NCBI RefSeq assembly: GCF_032062135.1
Contig: NC_092863.1
Location: forward strand, 14,845,502 to 14,909,501
Length of the DNA: 64,000 nucleotides
Origin: Pyxicephalus adspersus
Lineage: Eukaryota > Chordata > Amphibia > Anura > Pyxicephalidae
Direction: 5' to 3'
Shown here in pieces: positions 36,201 through 49,978 of the stretch; within the stretch, counting starts at the first letter, position 1, and each line of letters opens with the position of its first letter. The position numbers and the translations under genes were made by a program. The notes beneath the pieces were generated by a model that was not told the DNA's origin, ran no database searches, and was given only the letters and a program-made list of their open reading frames with translations.

Positions 36201-38819
36201 TTTTAATACCCTTGAGAATTTCATTATATATATATATATACCTAGAGAGTGAGCACTTATCAGTGCTTAGCTTTCTTTTTCTTTGTGCTATAGTCCTGCT
36301 AGATATTGAGCAGGAAATTTAAGTATACCTGAACCCTTTTTCAGAACAGGTCAGCAATGACAACCATTACATCTCTTTATATCTTTAGCCATTGAGCCCT
36401 GGAATTTTCTCAATTTTCCAATGATATGGTCCCCCACTGGTTCATTAAAAATATATTATATATTTAGGATATTGTCTGATAATATTGTAGGTGTGTTAAC
36501 TCCAGTGAAAGTGAAGTGGAACCCCTATTTTTTTAAACCCCCCCATCTATTTTCATGTTAAAAAAAAAAGGGTTGGTTATCCTCTCTACACTCTGGCACG
36601 ATCTTAGATTTTTTCCTTGGCCCAGAGCACACAGTCCTTTTTGGGCAGATCACACTCTGTCTTTGTGCTCCGATCTTGTGTTCCCAGCCTGTTGGTTACA
36701 TGTCCTCCTGGGGGGCCTGTCATCATGAAACTACCAAAACATAGGATTACTCAATGGGACTGTTAGGAGACATATTTACCAGCATCAGCATTCAGTGCTC
36801 CCCACTGGACTGCTGTGAATGGGCAAGAATCCTTCACTTCTTGGTTGTATCGAAGAGTATCACCCCTCTTTCCTCTACAAATACATTCCTAATACCCTGG
36901 GACAGTGAGTTGTATTGAAATGAGGCAGTATTCTGCACTTACTTTAAGGCATGGGTAGAATCTGGAACCCTTTATGGTGGCCATGACAGATAGGCAGAGC
37001 TGGGGGCTCAGGTGCAGAGATTTCTCCAAGAGGTACAAGAAACCAGTTCAAGCCTTAACTTGAGTGTACTGTTGATTGATCCCATTACTCCCTAATTTAT
37101 ACAGCAGCTTTGCGAGCCTCCAATAAGATTTATTACATTGGCAATTGAAAGATGAACTCCTGCCAAGCAGCTACATATCCAATGAATATATATTATGTAA
37201 AGCTAGCTTTGTGATGGAGTCATTGCTGCCAAATACTAAGTTTAAAACCCTGACTTCTACTGCAGGGTTTTAAACTAAACCACAGCACCAGTTCTGATTG
37301 GACATTGAAGGAGCAGTAGCGCCGTGCTGAAGTCATTTCTCTGTGCACTTTGCTTTCATGGTCCATGTTTGTACGTGTGCTGCTGTCTAAATGCTGCTCG
37401 TGATTACAGGAGGTTGATATAACAATAGTACATATACTAGTTTTAGATTCTTCTTGAAGAGAAGAACAGAATAGGATAGATATGACTCCACTTGGTCTGA
37501 TCACATTTGGGAAGTATCAACGCAGACAGATATCCATGGTTTTGGGTGTGTACTAAAACTGAGCAAATTACAAAATAGTTGTATATATTACAAAACTGGT
37601 TAGGTAAGAGATAAGTTGGACCCAGTGCCAGTACTGCTGGCTAACAGTCCACAACTGGAAACAAACAGTAATTAAATTTGTCCTCAAATAATAAATATTT
37701 CAAGGGACTTACAAAATGTTCTTTAGATCATGTAACTCCTAGGCTTATATGCTTTTGACACCATATTTTATATTATTATAACAAAATAGGACACTTGCTG
37801 TATTACAGTTAAATTGACCCTGCCATTATTTAGTTAATATATAATTTTTTGGGAGTTTTTTTTTTATCGAAAAGACCACCCGCCATCTTGGATGTTACAT
37901 AAATGATCAGCAGCCTCAGAACTGTCAATCAAATTCTCCTTTGCTCCTCCCCCCAGGGGATACATTTTTGGAAGGGTCAGAGCAGCATAGAACATTATTG
38001 GACACTTATAGGAGGGGAAAGAGCTACAACATACAAAAAGAGGAGCGGAGAAAGCTGCTCTGGGAAACTGACTTTTCTGGAGTAATCTAAATTTCTAAGA
38101 GAATAGGAAAAACATGATCCCTGGATTCCTAACAAGCTCACCCAGTATAGTTATGTATTAGAAAATTGGTAAAAAGTAAAAATGGAATTTTGTGAAGTTT
38201 TCTTTTAATTATAACGACTGAAAATATATAGACTGATGATGCAGAATGGGCATTTGTTGCATCAGCAGATGCTCTGGACAGGGTTTGTTGTTCCCTGTGT
38301 GTTTATGCTAAACATTGGAGTTCCTTTGGTTTAGTAATTTGGGAACTGGTGCTACAAAGGGACACATAATATAAGGTTGACTAACAGTACTGTGGAGCAT
38401 CAAAGGCAGACAGGTAACTTTGTTTGCATTGTTCATATATGCAGCAGTGTATTAACTGCATTCCTGTGTCGTGCTGCCAGCCAGAGGGTGACACACACAG
38501 GGTAATAAAACCAGGCGTGTGCCTGTGCCCTACACTTTCCCCACACCCATATAACAAGGCTCAGTTATACCGCCCCTCCTGCTACTCATGCTGCTTCAAG
38601 CCTTTACTCATGCAGCAAGATCAATTTATCATGCTTAACTCAAAAACACATACGGACGAGTCATACAGGAGGGAATGTATGTATAACCGCATCTTCATAT
38701 TTAAAGTCTCCAATTTATTTAATGATATTAGGATTCACAGATAAAAGAATATAGGTTTTTGGACTTTTTGACATTTTTGAATTAGGCTATGGATGGACAA
38801 CAGCGGATTGGAAAACCTA

Positions 38820-39675
38820 CAAGGTTTCTCAACTAGGGCGCCCTTTAGACATTCCTAGAAAATTGTGACTTTCCTTGCTGTATTCTCTACCATAGAAGTA
38901 GATAAAAAATCCAGCTAGGAGGGTGATACCATTCCCTCCAATGTGCAGGGCAACAGGGCATTGTTGAAGGTACCAGCTTAGCCAAAAGGGATATTTTAGC
39001 TCTAGATGGAAAATTGGGGGCTAAATCAACCCCTGACTTCTTGTATGTCTTGGGTACTCCAAATCAGATTTCTCCTTGGCCAAATTCCCGACTCTGTTCC
39101 ATAATTTACAATTCTGAATCTATAATTTAATTGGGGGACATTGGGTATAAAGCACCCTACAGTGGTGGTCAGTAAGAAGAATGCCATCATAACAGACAAA
39201 AAATGACTGATGTCAAGTTGCAAAGTACGTTGGCTCTGGAACTGAAAATACCATCAGAAGATGTGAGGCCAATTGGCCACTGCTGAAGGAACCCCCAGGA
39301 ACCTCTGGATAGGTGATTATCAACCAGGGTTTCATGGAATCCTAGGTTTTTTTTTCCCAGAGTCTTTCTAGTGCTATGGCTGATTGACCTCATATTTTAT
39401 GATGCCTGCAGAGTTCTTGGGCCAATATCACTTGTTAGGGCCAGCTGCATGATACTAATGTCTATAAAACTGGTACTGTAGCCTTTTGTGGAGGAGTGCC
39501 ACTCATTCCACTTACCACCAAGTAATTTCCCAATCAATTTTCCAAATTGATTTACAAAAAATGAATTCAGTAGGGACACCCTAAGACATGTAAATTATTT
39601 TAAGGGTCCCCCTGGGAGAAAAAGCTTGAGAAAGGCTGCCCTGGAAGATCCCTGGTTGAGAATGGCTCTTCTATC
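38820..39675. mobile_element. Cluster of hAT-like MITE fragments (22.1-kb family)
   Basis: Several landmarks of the same family occur in both orientations: ggtttctcaactagggcgcc at 38823, ggaacccccaggaacctctg near 39290, and accagggtttcatggaatcc near 39335. Others are gggtccccctgggagaaaaa near 39604 and ccctggttgagaatggct near 39651. This is a nested or tandem pile-up of two or three copies; individual boundaries are not resolved. Confidence 0.5.
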
Positions 39676-39739
39676 ATACAGAGTTAGAGCCTCTAATCCT
39701 GAACACAGTGAAGTTAGAAGCTCTGTAATATTTTAGGGT

Positions 39740-40049
39740 CAGGGGTGTCAAACTCAAATACACAGTGGGCCAAAATGAAAATTTTGGACAAAGTCGCAAG
39801 CCAACCTTAATATTTATTGAAAAAATATCTACAAATGAGGAAGTTCGCTAATCAATGTGAACACAGAAGGGGGCGATTGTGGGTCCTGATTGACACGCCA
39901 GCAGAGCATTCTGGGATTTGAAGTATCAGCGGTGCATGCACTGTCTATCGGCAGGTGAGTTCTAGTAGACATTTGGTATTTTCTCGTGGGCCAAATATAT
40001 TTACAGTGTGGGCCAGATTTGGGCCGCGGGCCTGAGTTTGACACCCCTG
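39740..40049. mobile_element. hAT-type MITE (caggggtgtcaaactc family)
   Basis: The 310-bp element has almost perfect inverted ends, caggggtgtcaaactc on the left and gagtttgacacccctg on the right. The flanking 8-mers tttagggt (39732-39739) and ttttaggt (40050-40057) agree at six of eight positions, as expected of an aged hAT target duplication. The interior is non-coding. Confidence 0.85.
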
Positions 40050-43000
40050 TTTTAGGTTTTGTTAACATAAAACATCATTCTGCTGAAATGCCTTACGTGT
40101 AAAAAGTGTGTGTGTATCCTTCTAATACAAGTCATCCAGACAGTCTTCTCTCCTCTGGGAATACGTTCAGTAGAATGTTGTGTAGCACTTGTACCCTTTA
40201 CATAGTTTAAAACCTTCCTCAGCTCTCAGTTGTCTCACAGTTCCAGATCAGTCCTCTGGCATGGATTGTAAGACTCTTTCTCAGCCAAGTCCTCCTATAT
40301 GAACATGCTTTTCTAGGTCAGGTAGTACTATCTGGCATCAATGTAGGTGCTTGGTCTCTTCTACACGTCTTACTCTCAGTGTTATTGGACAATCAAATTT
40401 TGTATTTAATATGCAAGCATTTAATATCAGAGTAAGTAGGAATTGCTGAATCCTATTATTTTTTTCCACCATCTTTTGTATTATACAAAAGCTTACAGAG
40501 TGGAGCAGCATAGTTAGTTGCTTGGATTATTAACTCTGCATTGTGGGCTGGTTTTGTGCTCTTTTATGTCACCAAAGTTCCTTTATAGCTGGACAAGATG
40601 GCCAGTAGAGTCTAGGCTTAGTGATGGAACATATCTGGGTTTACAATCGGTGCATGTGCATTTTAAAAGTCAATTCAAAAGTCTCAGATATTGATTCAGG
40701 CTTCAGTGCCACTTATAGGAATGTATGAGAAGGGTGCCTACATAAAATGAACCGTTCATTAAGACTGGACAATTTCACAACTTTAGAACCCCATTAATTA
40801 AATATTAACATTGACTATCTGAAAACTTGTAAGGCCAGGATCATCAGATGATGTCTCAGTTGGAATTCGATGGAACACTTTCAAAGGAGCATAAGGAGGA
40901 GAGCTTCTCTTTAGGTTTGGTTGATCTGTACCTTTGCTGGTGGGTAGGAAGGTTTAATAAGTTGCAGCAATGAGATTGGTTAGTGGGTATTGGTTTGTGG
41001 GTCGAATGGGTTCTAATGGAATTTGGGATAATAGTGTGTCATATGGGAAGAATAGATCTGCCATATGCTTCCATATTTTCTTTATGCCTAGGCTGAAGAA
41101 GAGAAGAAATTGCGAAACGTTTAGTGAAGTTCCGCCTTAGGAAGTCACCAAGTAGTAGCCCCCAAAATGAACTGTTTTGCTACTGGGAACTGTTGATGTG
41201 CTTGATGTCAAATGCCAAGTTTCTTTTTTCTAAAAGTTTTCCAGTGAAGCTGATTTAATCACTGATAATCAAATTGTGGACATTTTACGTTTATTGAACA
41301 GTATGACCTAAAACCTCCATTCCTCCCTATGGAATATAGTGCAGAATACAATACCAGATTGGTTATTGGTAGTAGTGATTCGGGTAAAGTCCTGGTCTGT
41401 AGGGCTGAATTCTGCAGCAGTTAGAGCTTGGCAGTCCTCAAGGAAAGCTCTGGATGAAGATTGTGGGTTAGCAGTGTGCTTGTGCCCGTGTATTCTAACC
41501 ACACGCAGAGGGCCCTGATATACGGGCTGTTTCCTGAAAGCCTATAGTTGCACATATTCATGAAAGTTGTGGGATCCTCTTTTACTTAGGGGCCCACTTA
41601 ACCTAGATGTAGGGTTCTCATGTCTTCAATGCTCACTTCTATATATTCTAAAAAACTGGAGCAGTTGCTGTAAGTTACTGGGATACATTTCACCTCTTCC
41701 ACTTTTTCTATATTCATCATTTTAGGAGTCATCACTACAAATGTATACTGTCAATCAACTATCTACGCAAGGAAAATCCCCAAAAATATATTCACAAATA
41801 GGGAAGCTTAATCTAATGAGTGAGTTAACATCCATGGGAATTGGATTGCTTCATAAGCATTCCCTACTGAGTCAGATATTTTCATAACCATTGATTTTAT
41901 CGCACTTGCTTTATCAATGAAACTGCCTTTGGAATAGGTTTGCCCATTTGGCAGAAACTGACACCTGTAAATAGGTACAGAGACTGCCTATCAATGCAGG
42001 TGTGGGTGCATACTCATGGGTTGGAAGGGCTGGGGGGTGAAACAAGGGATTCAGAATCCTTCAGGTCCTTTTTATCAGAAGGGCTGGTTACAAAGTATTT
42101 TGCTAAAATGGTAACCTTTTGCCAAAAACTACTTTCTTCAATTCTGCTCATACCTAGTAATGACTATAAACTTTTTGGCAGGGTCCTATAATATTGGCTC
42201 CATGAGCATGGCAGAGTTTGCCAATTTCATATCATGAATGAAAAACATTCACACTCTGAATATTGTTGAAAGAAGGCAGCGGCATGATTTCTGAAGCTTC
42301 GCTGCAGTCTCAGCATATTCTGCCAGTGATGTTACAGGATCAATGGATTTGCTAAACAAATGAGCTCCTTGTTGAGAAATGCAGGTTGTTTCCTAGTGAT
42401 GTCTGCAAGCTTGCTGGACTAGAAGAACATGTTGGGTGATCACATGACTGCCAGCTTTGTGACGTCCGAAGCCCAGGCAGGACATAACCTAGTTATCAGC
42501 GGGTAGGCTCTGACGCCACTGAGACACTAACCCTCTATTATACCTGTCTGATGAGGATAATATAGGGGTCATCCTCTGGGAGAAAGGCACAGCCTGTTTT
42601 ACTATGAATCCTGCAATTTATGGCATGACATCTGTTCACAGCTCTGCTTCTCCCAAAGCCTAATAATTACTTTTGTCCACAATAACCTTGTTCCCAATAT
42701 TCTGGTCTTTGAACCTTTTCACTATTTTTCCTTCATCTTTCCTTGATGGACAAAGGCATTTCATCAGTTGTTGGTGTTGCTGATATTCAATTTTTGCTAG
42801 TTGAAAAAGAAAAAGATTTCATCCTGATAAAATTAAAACATAAGATTGAGGATGCCCAATGGAATAAAACCAATCTGCTTTTTAGTACCTAAAATGTACC
42901 ACAAAAACATTTTAGTGTTGTAGAGGGAGAGAGTAAGGTTATTTTATTTTTAGTTTAATTGACAATTGTCTTGCTTTTCCTAGACTTTTGCATATAGTTT

Positions 43001-43528
43001 AAAGTCATATTACAGACAACCTCAGTTTTGCCTTTGTTGAGTTACCACGTAAACGGTCTTGCATGTTTAAAGGGATCCTGGGGTGGCACCTTTGCTTTTT
43101 TACAACACTGAAACTAAGCTGGTGGTTTTAGTGAAGAAGACACACCTACTTAGAAGTCGCTTTCAGAAAGCGCTGCCAAAGCATACATCAATATTTCTGA
43201 GCAGGGATGTATCCATGGTAAAAATTATTGCATTGTCGTGTACGTAGGAAGCCTAAAGGGGATTTGTTGCTCAATAAAGCTCTTTAAAGTGAACCTGCCA
43301 AGTTTGCCTGAGTATAAGTTCATTGAGGGTTTTTGTTGGAGCTTACACCGGGCTAAGGTCCTCCCTCCTGCAAACATGTGACCATGCTTGGAGCGGCTGG
43401 TGATTGGCCAATACATAATGGAACAAAGGGGACATACCCCTCTAAAACTGGAAGTAGTGATAGAGAACACAGAATAGGTAAGAATTAATAGCAATGCTTA
43501 AAGAGTAAAAATAACAACCTATTACTTT

Positions 43529-43661
43529 CAGGGGTGTAGTCATAAAAAAAAGAGGGGGCATGGTAACAGTGAAGGCTATTAGTGGTGAGTGCGCAGCGAG
43601 AGCTTATACAGGGGTCCTGAAAAAAGTGAGGGCACGGTGTACCCGCCCTACTACACTCCTG
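43529..43661. mobile_element. 133-bp hAT-type MITE with perfect 8-bp target duplication
   Basis: The ends caggggtgtagt and actacactcctg are inverted repeats with one mismatch. Exact 8-mers attacttt flank both sides (43521-43528 and 43662-43669). It is very short and has no coding capacity. Confidence 0.9.
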
Positions 43662-45870
43662 ATTACTTTACAACCAATAGGCAAAGTAACTCAATGGAAC
43701 AAAACAGTAAAATCACATATAAATCATTGTTACTCAATGGGGGCTTTCTGAACCTAAAAAAAAAGATGCTCCCAGAAACCTATATACCAGCTTCCTCTAT
43801 CCACACATTAAGATAGTACGAGACACTCCAAACAATTCGGGATCAGCCTCTGGAATTCCTCCTGTTCCAGAGTATAAATAGAAGAAGCTATAGGTGTGTT
43901 AAGGCAACACCCTTTCACAAGACACGCTATTTATTAACCCCATCATTTCCCTTTCAGCTTATTCCCGTTCGTAAACCATGAAATTACGACTTTCATTTAA
44001 AATGTCATGCTTTAACAAAGGCTTTTGGAGCATACTGTACCCTTATACACATGGCATACTTGCAACTTTTATATAAGTCCATTAATGGTTATTATAAGAA
44101 GAGGATCCATGGAACTCCCAAAGTGTATTGACTGTTTTTACCAAATTTTGTAACTGATTAACTGTTTCTTGACTACTAAAAGAATAGAGTGGTGCTCATG
44201 AAGCAGCTCAATATGCCCCAAGGCCTACCTATGGCCCCTGTACTGTAGCATTATGTTCATTGAAAGAACATTTCACACCCAACTGGGACAATAAGCCCAA
44301 GATAGGGATCCAGTACTTCATCCCTCTTTCTAACTTCTAAGGCAACTTCATCATCCACTGAGGGTCTGAAGAGAGAAATCAAAGTAGTTGATATGGCTGC
44401 CATTAAAATTAGGCTGCATGGTCCAAGCCAAGGGTCACTCATGGTTGTATATATTCTACGTTGTTTTCAGTTTACGGTAAAAAGTGAGAAAAGTTTCCCC
44501 TGCCAGTAACTCTACTTGGGGATTCATCCTCTCTGTATGATCATAGTGGCCTTCAAACCATCGCTAAGTTAGCAATTGATTGGTATATAGGCCTAACAGA
44601 AGTTTTGTTTCTTCCAGGCCTTTTAGGGATACTTAGCATCATTCTAATTAAAGTAGATGTACACACAATGAGCACAATTATTTATATACTGTAACATGTC
44701 ACTTTTAATTCTAAAGTGTATATTATAATAATACCTGGTGATCTGACCATAAAGGTTCTTGTTCAAGAACTTCCCGTTATAGAGTAAAATTGCTCAGTCC
44801 TTGTTAGCCAACTATGGTCTTGCAAGGTCACCCCAGTACACGGGAGACTACAAGTATAGCCTCAATATACATTACTCAGGCATGGTCCATTATTGTCCCA
44901 ATGAGCAAACGAAGAAGGCCTGCAGAGAGGCAAGAAAGAATGACAAAAGGACAAAAACAATTATTTCATTAAAATATTTTTTCACTGTACTTTATCAAAC
45001 TACCATCATTTAGTTAAAGTTTGGGTCTACATCAGAGAAATAGATGGCTCTGTAAAGAATGAAGATCTACCCGAGCCATCAAGGCAGCCTGACACTGATA
45101 AGACACATCAGTCTACACAATGAACTGGATGCCAGGTAAGAATGCAGGTCAAAAGCTACCAAGACAACCCCTAGTCAACAGCACACATTGTTCCCCCCAG
45201 GGGCCAAATGACAGAAGCTGCTTATGGCAGGTGATTTGTACCTCTGCAATGAAGAGACAAAAGTCTGTCACTGGGTTAAGCCAGAAGAATAGGAATTTCA
45301 AACAATTTAGTTTTATGTGAAATAGACCTGCACTATGGTTGCCCTGCAATTGGTTTCAATATATACCTAAAATTAGTAAAGAATAACATTTTGAAACCAA
45401 TACAGGCAAGGGTTTATGTATGAAAATATGCCAAAAAAAGTTTGCTGCATTTTTTATTGGATATATATAATCTGTATATTTTAAATGAATATTTGCTCAA
45501 GCTGATAGACATTCCCAGGGCATATTTGGTTTACCAAAGGAGCAGTAGCTTTTTCCTTTCAGACTGTCTCTCTTTTATTGAACTTCTTTGATAAAGAATA
45601 TGTTTAATCTGAACTTTACCTGTCCAGCTCTCTGAACAACAGACTTGTCCCCAAAAACAATGATGGTTTATGCATTTTATATATTTATACAACTATAAAG
45701 ATAATTTAGTCCCCCAACAAAATAAGTACAAAAGTCAAAAAATGATTATAAGGAATTTTATCTCAAAGTAAATAATTTCCAAAATAGTTCCAGTGTAGAG
45801 CATTTTCAGTATTTAGAATTTGTGTATTTAGTTTGATACTCAAATCCAGACCATTGTTTCCAAGGATCAG

Positions 45871-45990
45871 GCTATGGGCCTGATTTATTAAAGCTCTCCA
45901 AGGCTGGAGAAAATACACTTTCATCAGTGAAGCTGTGTGATCCAGTACACCTGGAATGGTTCTGGTACAGGATTCAAAACTTTTGATAAC
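45871..45990 (+). repeat. Half of a foldback interspersed repeat
   Basis: The stretch from gggcctgatttattaaagct through ctccaaggctggagaaaata to gtacacctggaatggttctg matches one arm of a long palindromic MITE that I recall as common in frog genomes. The second arm is not present here. The identification is from memory. Confidence 0.4.
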
Positions 45991-46583
45991 AAATAACAAA
46001 TGGCTTTTTAAAAATCCATTCTTATGTATGAGCAGTTAAAGGTCCTGCATGTCATCCTAAGTGGTAGGTGACACACATGAGGGTATATGTGACTACAGAA
46101 ATGCTCATGAATACGTTGTACCCACAATACACAAACTATGTTTATGAACTGCATATACACACCTCTCTTTGTTTTCCTGGCTGGGAAATAACCCAAAGCA
46201 ACTCCCCCATAAAAAATCCCCTATAAGTCTTCCAACGGCATTGTTGGCTTCTCTTCAATAGACAGGCAGCAACAGTAACATTTACAGCTTGCTGCATAAA
46301 GGAAATGTATGATGTTTTGTATAGTTTTTTTATTACTTTGTGTTCGGGATGAAAATATTCTTTTTACATTTTATTAGTCAGGTAAACAAGTGTTGCCTAT
46401 GAATATCCAATTTGCCATCCAGCACAAGGAAATCTTGGCTCTTTCCCATGTTTTACTGTCCTCTCCCTGGTATACTGTTTTCTCCCTGGTATATATGGCT
46501 ATGAAAAAAATTACAGCTGTGTACAGATGCAGAACTGTTGAAACGGAAATTATTTATCAGATCACTGTTCTATTCTACAAAAT

Positions 46584-46598
46584 GGGGGGGGGGGGGGG
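46584..46598 (+). repeat. Run of 15 G
   Basis: An uninterrupted G15 homopolymer stands in otherwise AT-rich DNA, followed by cagcaggagg. Its exact length may be unreliable in the assembly. Confidence 0.9.
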
Positions 46599-47882
46599 CA
46601 GCAGGAGGTGACACGCTGCGTCCTTCCTATTTAGAAACATCAGCAAACAGTCCTCCTCAAATGACACTAAAGTCACTAAATGACTTTGGGGGAACAGCTG
46701 TACAGGCTACATTTTGCCAGAAAACTGACCCTGAGTAATAGTTCAGATTAGGAATGCTGGCCTTACTTGTCACAATCCTATTTTAATCTACAGAACCAGA
46801 AGTTATTATAGAAGAAACAAAAAAAAGTCTAATAGAAGAGTAATAACACCACTCTACTTGTAGGGTCCAGAATAAGTTTTTTATTTTAGTTTGATAGAAA
46901 AAGCCAACACGTTTCAAGGATAAAGAAAAGCCTTCCTAACTTCATCAGGGCTGAAACATGCAGAGTGGTGCTCCTATTACATTCCTCCTTAAACATTTTG
47001 GGGACCGGTTAGTTGTTGAGTTGCCTACTATACTCCATTGCATAAACCACCCTCACATATTCAGTCCTTATTATCTACCTATATTTTTAGAAGTACATCA
47101 ATAGAACCTTCCATATTCCTCTCACTATGGGTTTCCTTTATTACACCTAGGAATTAAACAAAATTTCCTAGGTAGCCTTTTATTATGGATCACTAGGTGT
47201 TCTGTGCATCCAAACTAACTAAATTGGTGACTAGTACCTTTTTAGAAATCAATCCACCCTTTAAAAAACATATTTACAGATAAATATAATACAGATAAAA
47301 AACTGAACACATAAAATACTATAAAACCTATATTGTTTTCTATCCATTTACTGGATTTCATCATCTGACTCCAGAAATCCAGATTAGACTTATTTATTAC
47401 TCTGCACAAGCTTGTACGATTTCATAGTGTTCATGAAAAATGCTTTTGGGTGCTTTAGAATGGCGTGTACTAGCCTGCTGGAATTTGTAGTTATTTCCAA
47501 ACATCAAAGATTGGGAACTAGTTAAAGAAACAGAATCATGGAGCTGTTTGTTTATTAGCTGCTGTAAGGTAAACTATGGGTGCTTCTTGTGTCCCCGAAT
47601 CCTTTGAAGTGGTATAGTTGAGTCACAGTTGGGGCTTTTGCAACCCCCTAATGTGATGCAATGCAAAGTCCTCTGTACTCCAACAACCACCTCTTATTAT
47701 TTTATGCTGAGCTGATGGTGTGAGGAATATATGCGTTGCTTGTTTTTAAGTCAACTTAAATGACAACTTAAGCCACCATTAAAAAATGATATTCTTATAA
47801 TACTATAAAAAAACTCCACTCCTCCAATGTTCTTTATTTTCACTATAAATGATCTTTCTTGATTGCTGTACACACAGTGCTA

Positions 47883-48050
47883 ATCAGTTGTATGGAGATT
47901 AGATTGTACTCCTAGATTGTAAGCTCTTTTGGGCTTCCTCTCCTCCTGTGTCACTGTCTGTTTCTGTCTGTCATTTGCAACCCCTATTTAATGTACAGCG
48001 ATGCATAATATGCTGGCGCTATATAAATATTATTTTTTTAATTTTAATAA
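47883..48050 (-). repeat. Truncated interspersed repeat (21.06-kb family)
   Basis: Read on the minus strand it shows tatatagcgccagcatatta, atgcatcgctgtacattaaa, ggggttgcaaatgacagaca, and gcttacaatctaggag. These are the landmarks of the repeat at 21.06 kb, in the opposite orientation and cut off after about 170 bp. Confidence 0.7.
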
Positions 48051-48383
48051 TAACATTAATAATATTAAGGGGGGTGGGGGGACAAGCCTAAGACACCCTG
48101 CAGAGTCCGTCTTCATAGGAGATGTCAACGGTCATCCCTTTTTGGTTGTGTAGTGCCTTCTGTTAAGTAGACACTGGCAGAGGAACCTGACACTTGTTTC
48201 TTTAGGCATAGAGAAGTAATCTATGGCATAGGGAATCATGAGTATGAAAACAAGGGGATGAGTTTTTGGTATGGGTTGAGTTTATACTATTTTCACCTAA
48301 AGTGTTCCTGCAGTGCATGTCTATGCACATTACGAAGTTGGTGTGATACAGTGCCATGCATTATACATTGCCATGTATTAGGG

Positions 48384-48702
48384 CAGGGGTCAACAAACTT
48401 TTTTTGGCTACTAGGCCATTTTGGGAGCTCAGGAAGGCACACTGGGCCGGACTCTCTCTTGAGTCCCACTCTGATGGCTCCGGGACGGGAATGTTCCCTT
48501 ACCCTGGCGCGTTAACGCGGGCCACGGTAAATAGGGAAGGGAGGCAAACAAGGAAGCTCAAGAGCCGCATGTGGCTCTGGAGCCACGGGTTGCTGACCCT
48601 GGCCAGCCGGGATTAGGCCGGATTGACCAAGGGGACGTTAGGCCGGAACAGACTACTGGCTAGGCCGTATCTGGCCTAAAGGCCGGAGTTTGCCTACCCA
48701 AG
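48384..48702. mobile_element. hAT-type MITE with a second hAT end nested inside
   Basis: The outer ends are caggggtcaacaaact and agtttgcctacccaag, with flanking 8-mers tattaggg (48376-48383) and taataggg (48703-48710), a 7/8 match. Inside, at about 48557-48600, lies the end of another hAT family: agagccgcatgtggctctgg then gagccacgggttgctgaccc. The element is therefore a hybrid or a nested insertion. It is GC-rich compared with its flanks. Confidence 0.8.
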
Positions 48703-49955
48703 TAATAGGGCTGGGGAATAGATATGAGTCTTAATGTTAGTGTAATGATAAGTACTTAATTTTTTCTTGATATTGCCTTTGAATACCATATTGATCTACC
48801 ATTGCAATTGACTAAAAGTATTCCATTTCCCATCCATGTATTTAATAAATTTTCAGAGTTACGATGGATTTTACCATTATATATACAATAAAAAAATCCA
48901 TCAGTCAACACCTTACCTGATCAGATGTTGACTGACTACATGTCGATCAAAATTACACTCTTTTTTATTGATTCGATGCTTTTGCTGATCGATTGTATTT
49001 AGGGCTATAAATTGTGTGATGGATGCTATGGGTAAGACATCCTTTTAAACTCTACAGAAACCCAAAACCGGAACACTTCAAGTACCAATCTCCAAACACT
49101 AAATGTATTGTAAGACAAAAACATGTATTGAACAATAAATAATGTTTGTCCTACTTTGTTACTTGATTGGACCTTTTCTTTGCCTGTTTTGTATTTTTGA
49201 CTTCTAAATAAACTATCATGAAAAGAATAACCCCCACCCAACACTTCCTTCCCAGTGAATGGTCCTCAAAATGCAGACAACCCCTCCAGAGAAGAAAAGA
49301 CACTTGAAAAGACCACACCTGGTCGTGAGCACTTTGTTTTATAGCAGATAAGAAATGTTCCCGCTAGACATTCCACTTCCAGATGTGAAGCAAGACGCCA
49401 CTCATCTCTCCGCAGGTCCCACTGATGGGAAGCTTTTGAAGTGATGACATCTAAGAGACGTTGCGCTCTTCTCAGATCTCATGACTTCTGCGGCCAGTTA
49501 ACTGTGTACATAGTACAAGAGATTTATCACCTCGGCAGTTAAATGTCTGTCCTACTGTCACAAAGGAAACTATGAAAGTCAGATTGACAAGGCACTCATT
49601 TTTGTATTATGGAAGTGTGGGCACTTATTAAGATATCCCTGGACATAAAATATAGATCTGTCAAATAGAAAACATTCTTTAGTTACAAATTAGTTTCCAG
49701 AAACCAAATTCTTTCTTAATAGAATTCTCTTCAAATATATGTAACTCGGTGGCAAAGATATACTTATAGAAGACCCTTCAATAGCTATGTGCATAGTCTG
49801 GTTGGTTAGGGACCATGTTGCCAGCATGGCTGATTTTCCTAACTGACCAAGCAACCCAATTCTATGGACCAATAATTGATCAAGTTAAAACATTTCTATA
49901 GATTGTACAATTATGTGATGGGGATTGGGAATGATTTAAAGTGGCCAGTAGTGTT

Positions 49956-49978
49956 TTGGGGTTCGAATAGAACCCCAA
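49956..49978. repeat. Perfect 9-bp inverted repeat
   Basis: ttggggttc at 49956-49964 is complementary to gaaccccaa at 49970-49978 across a 5-nt loop. It has no obvious gene context, and there is no U-tract to suggest a terminator. Confidence 0.5.
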
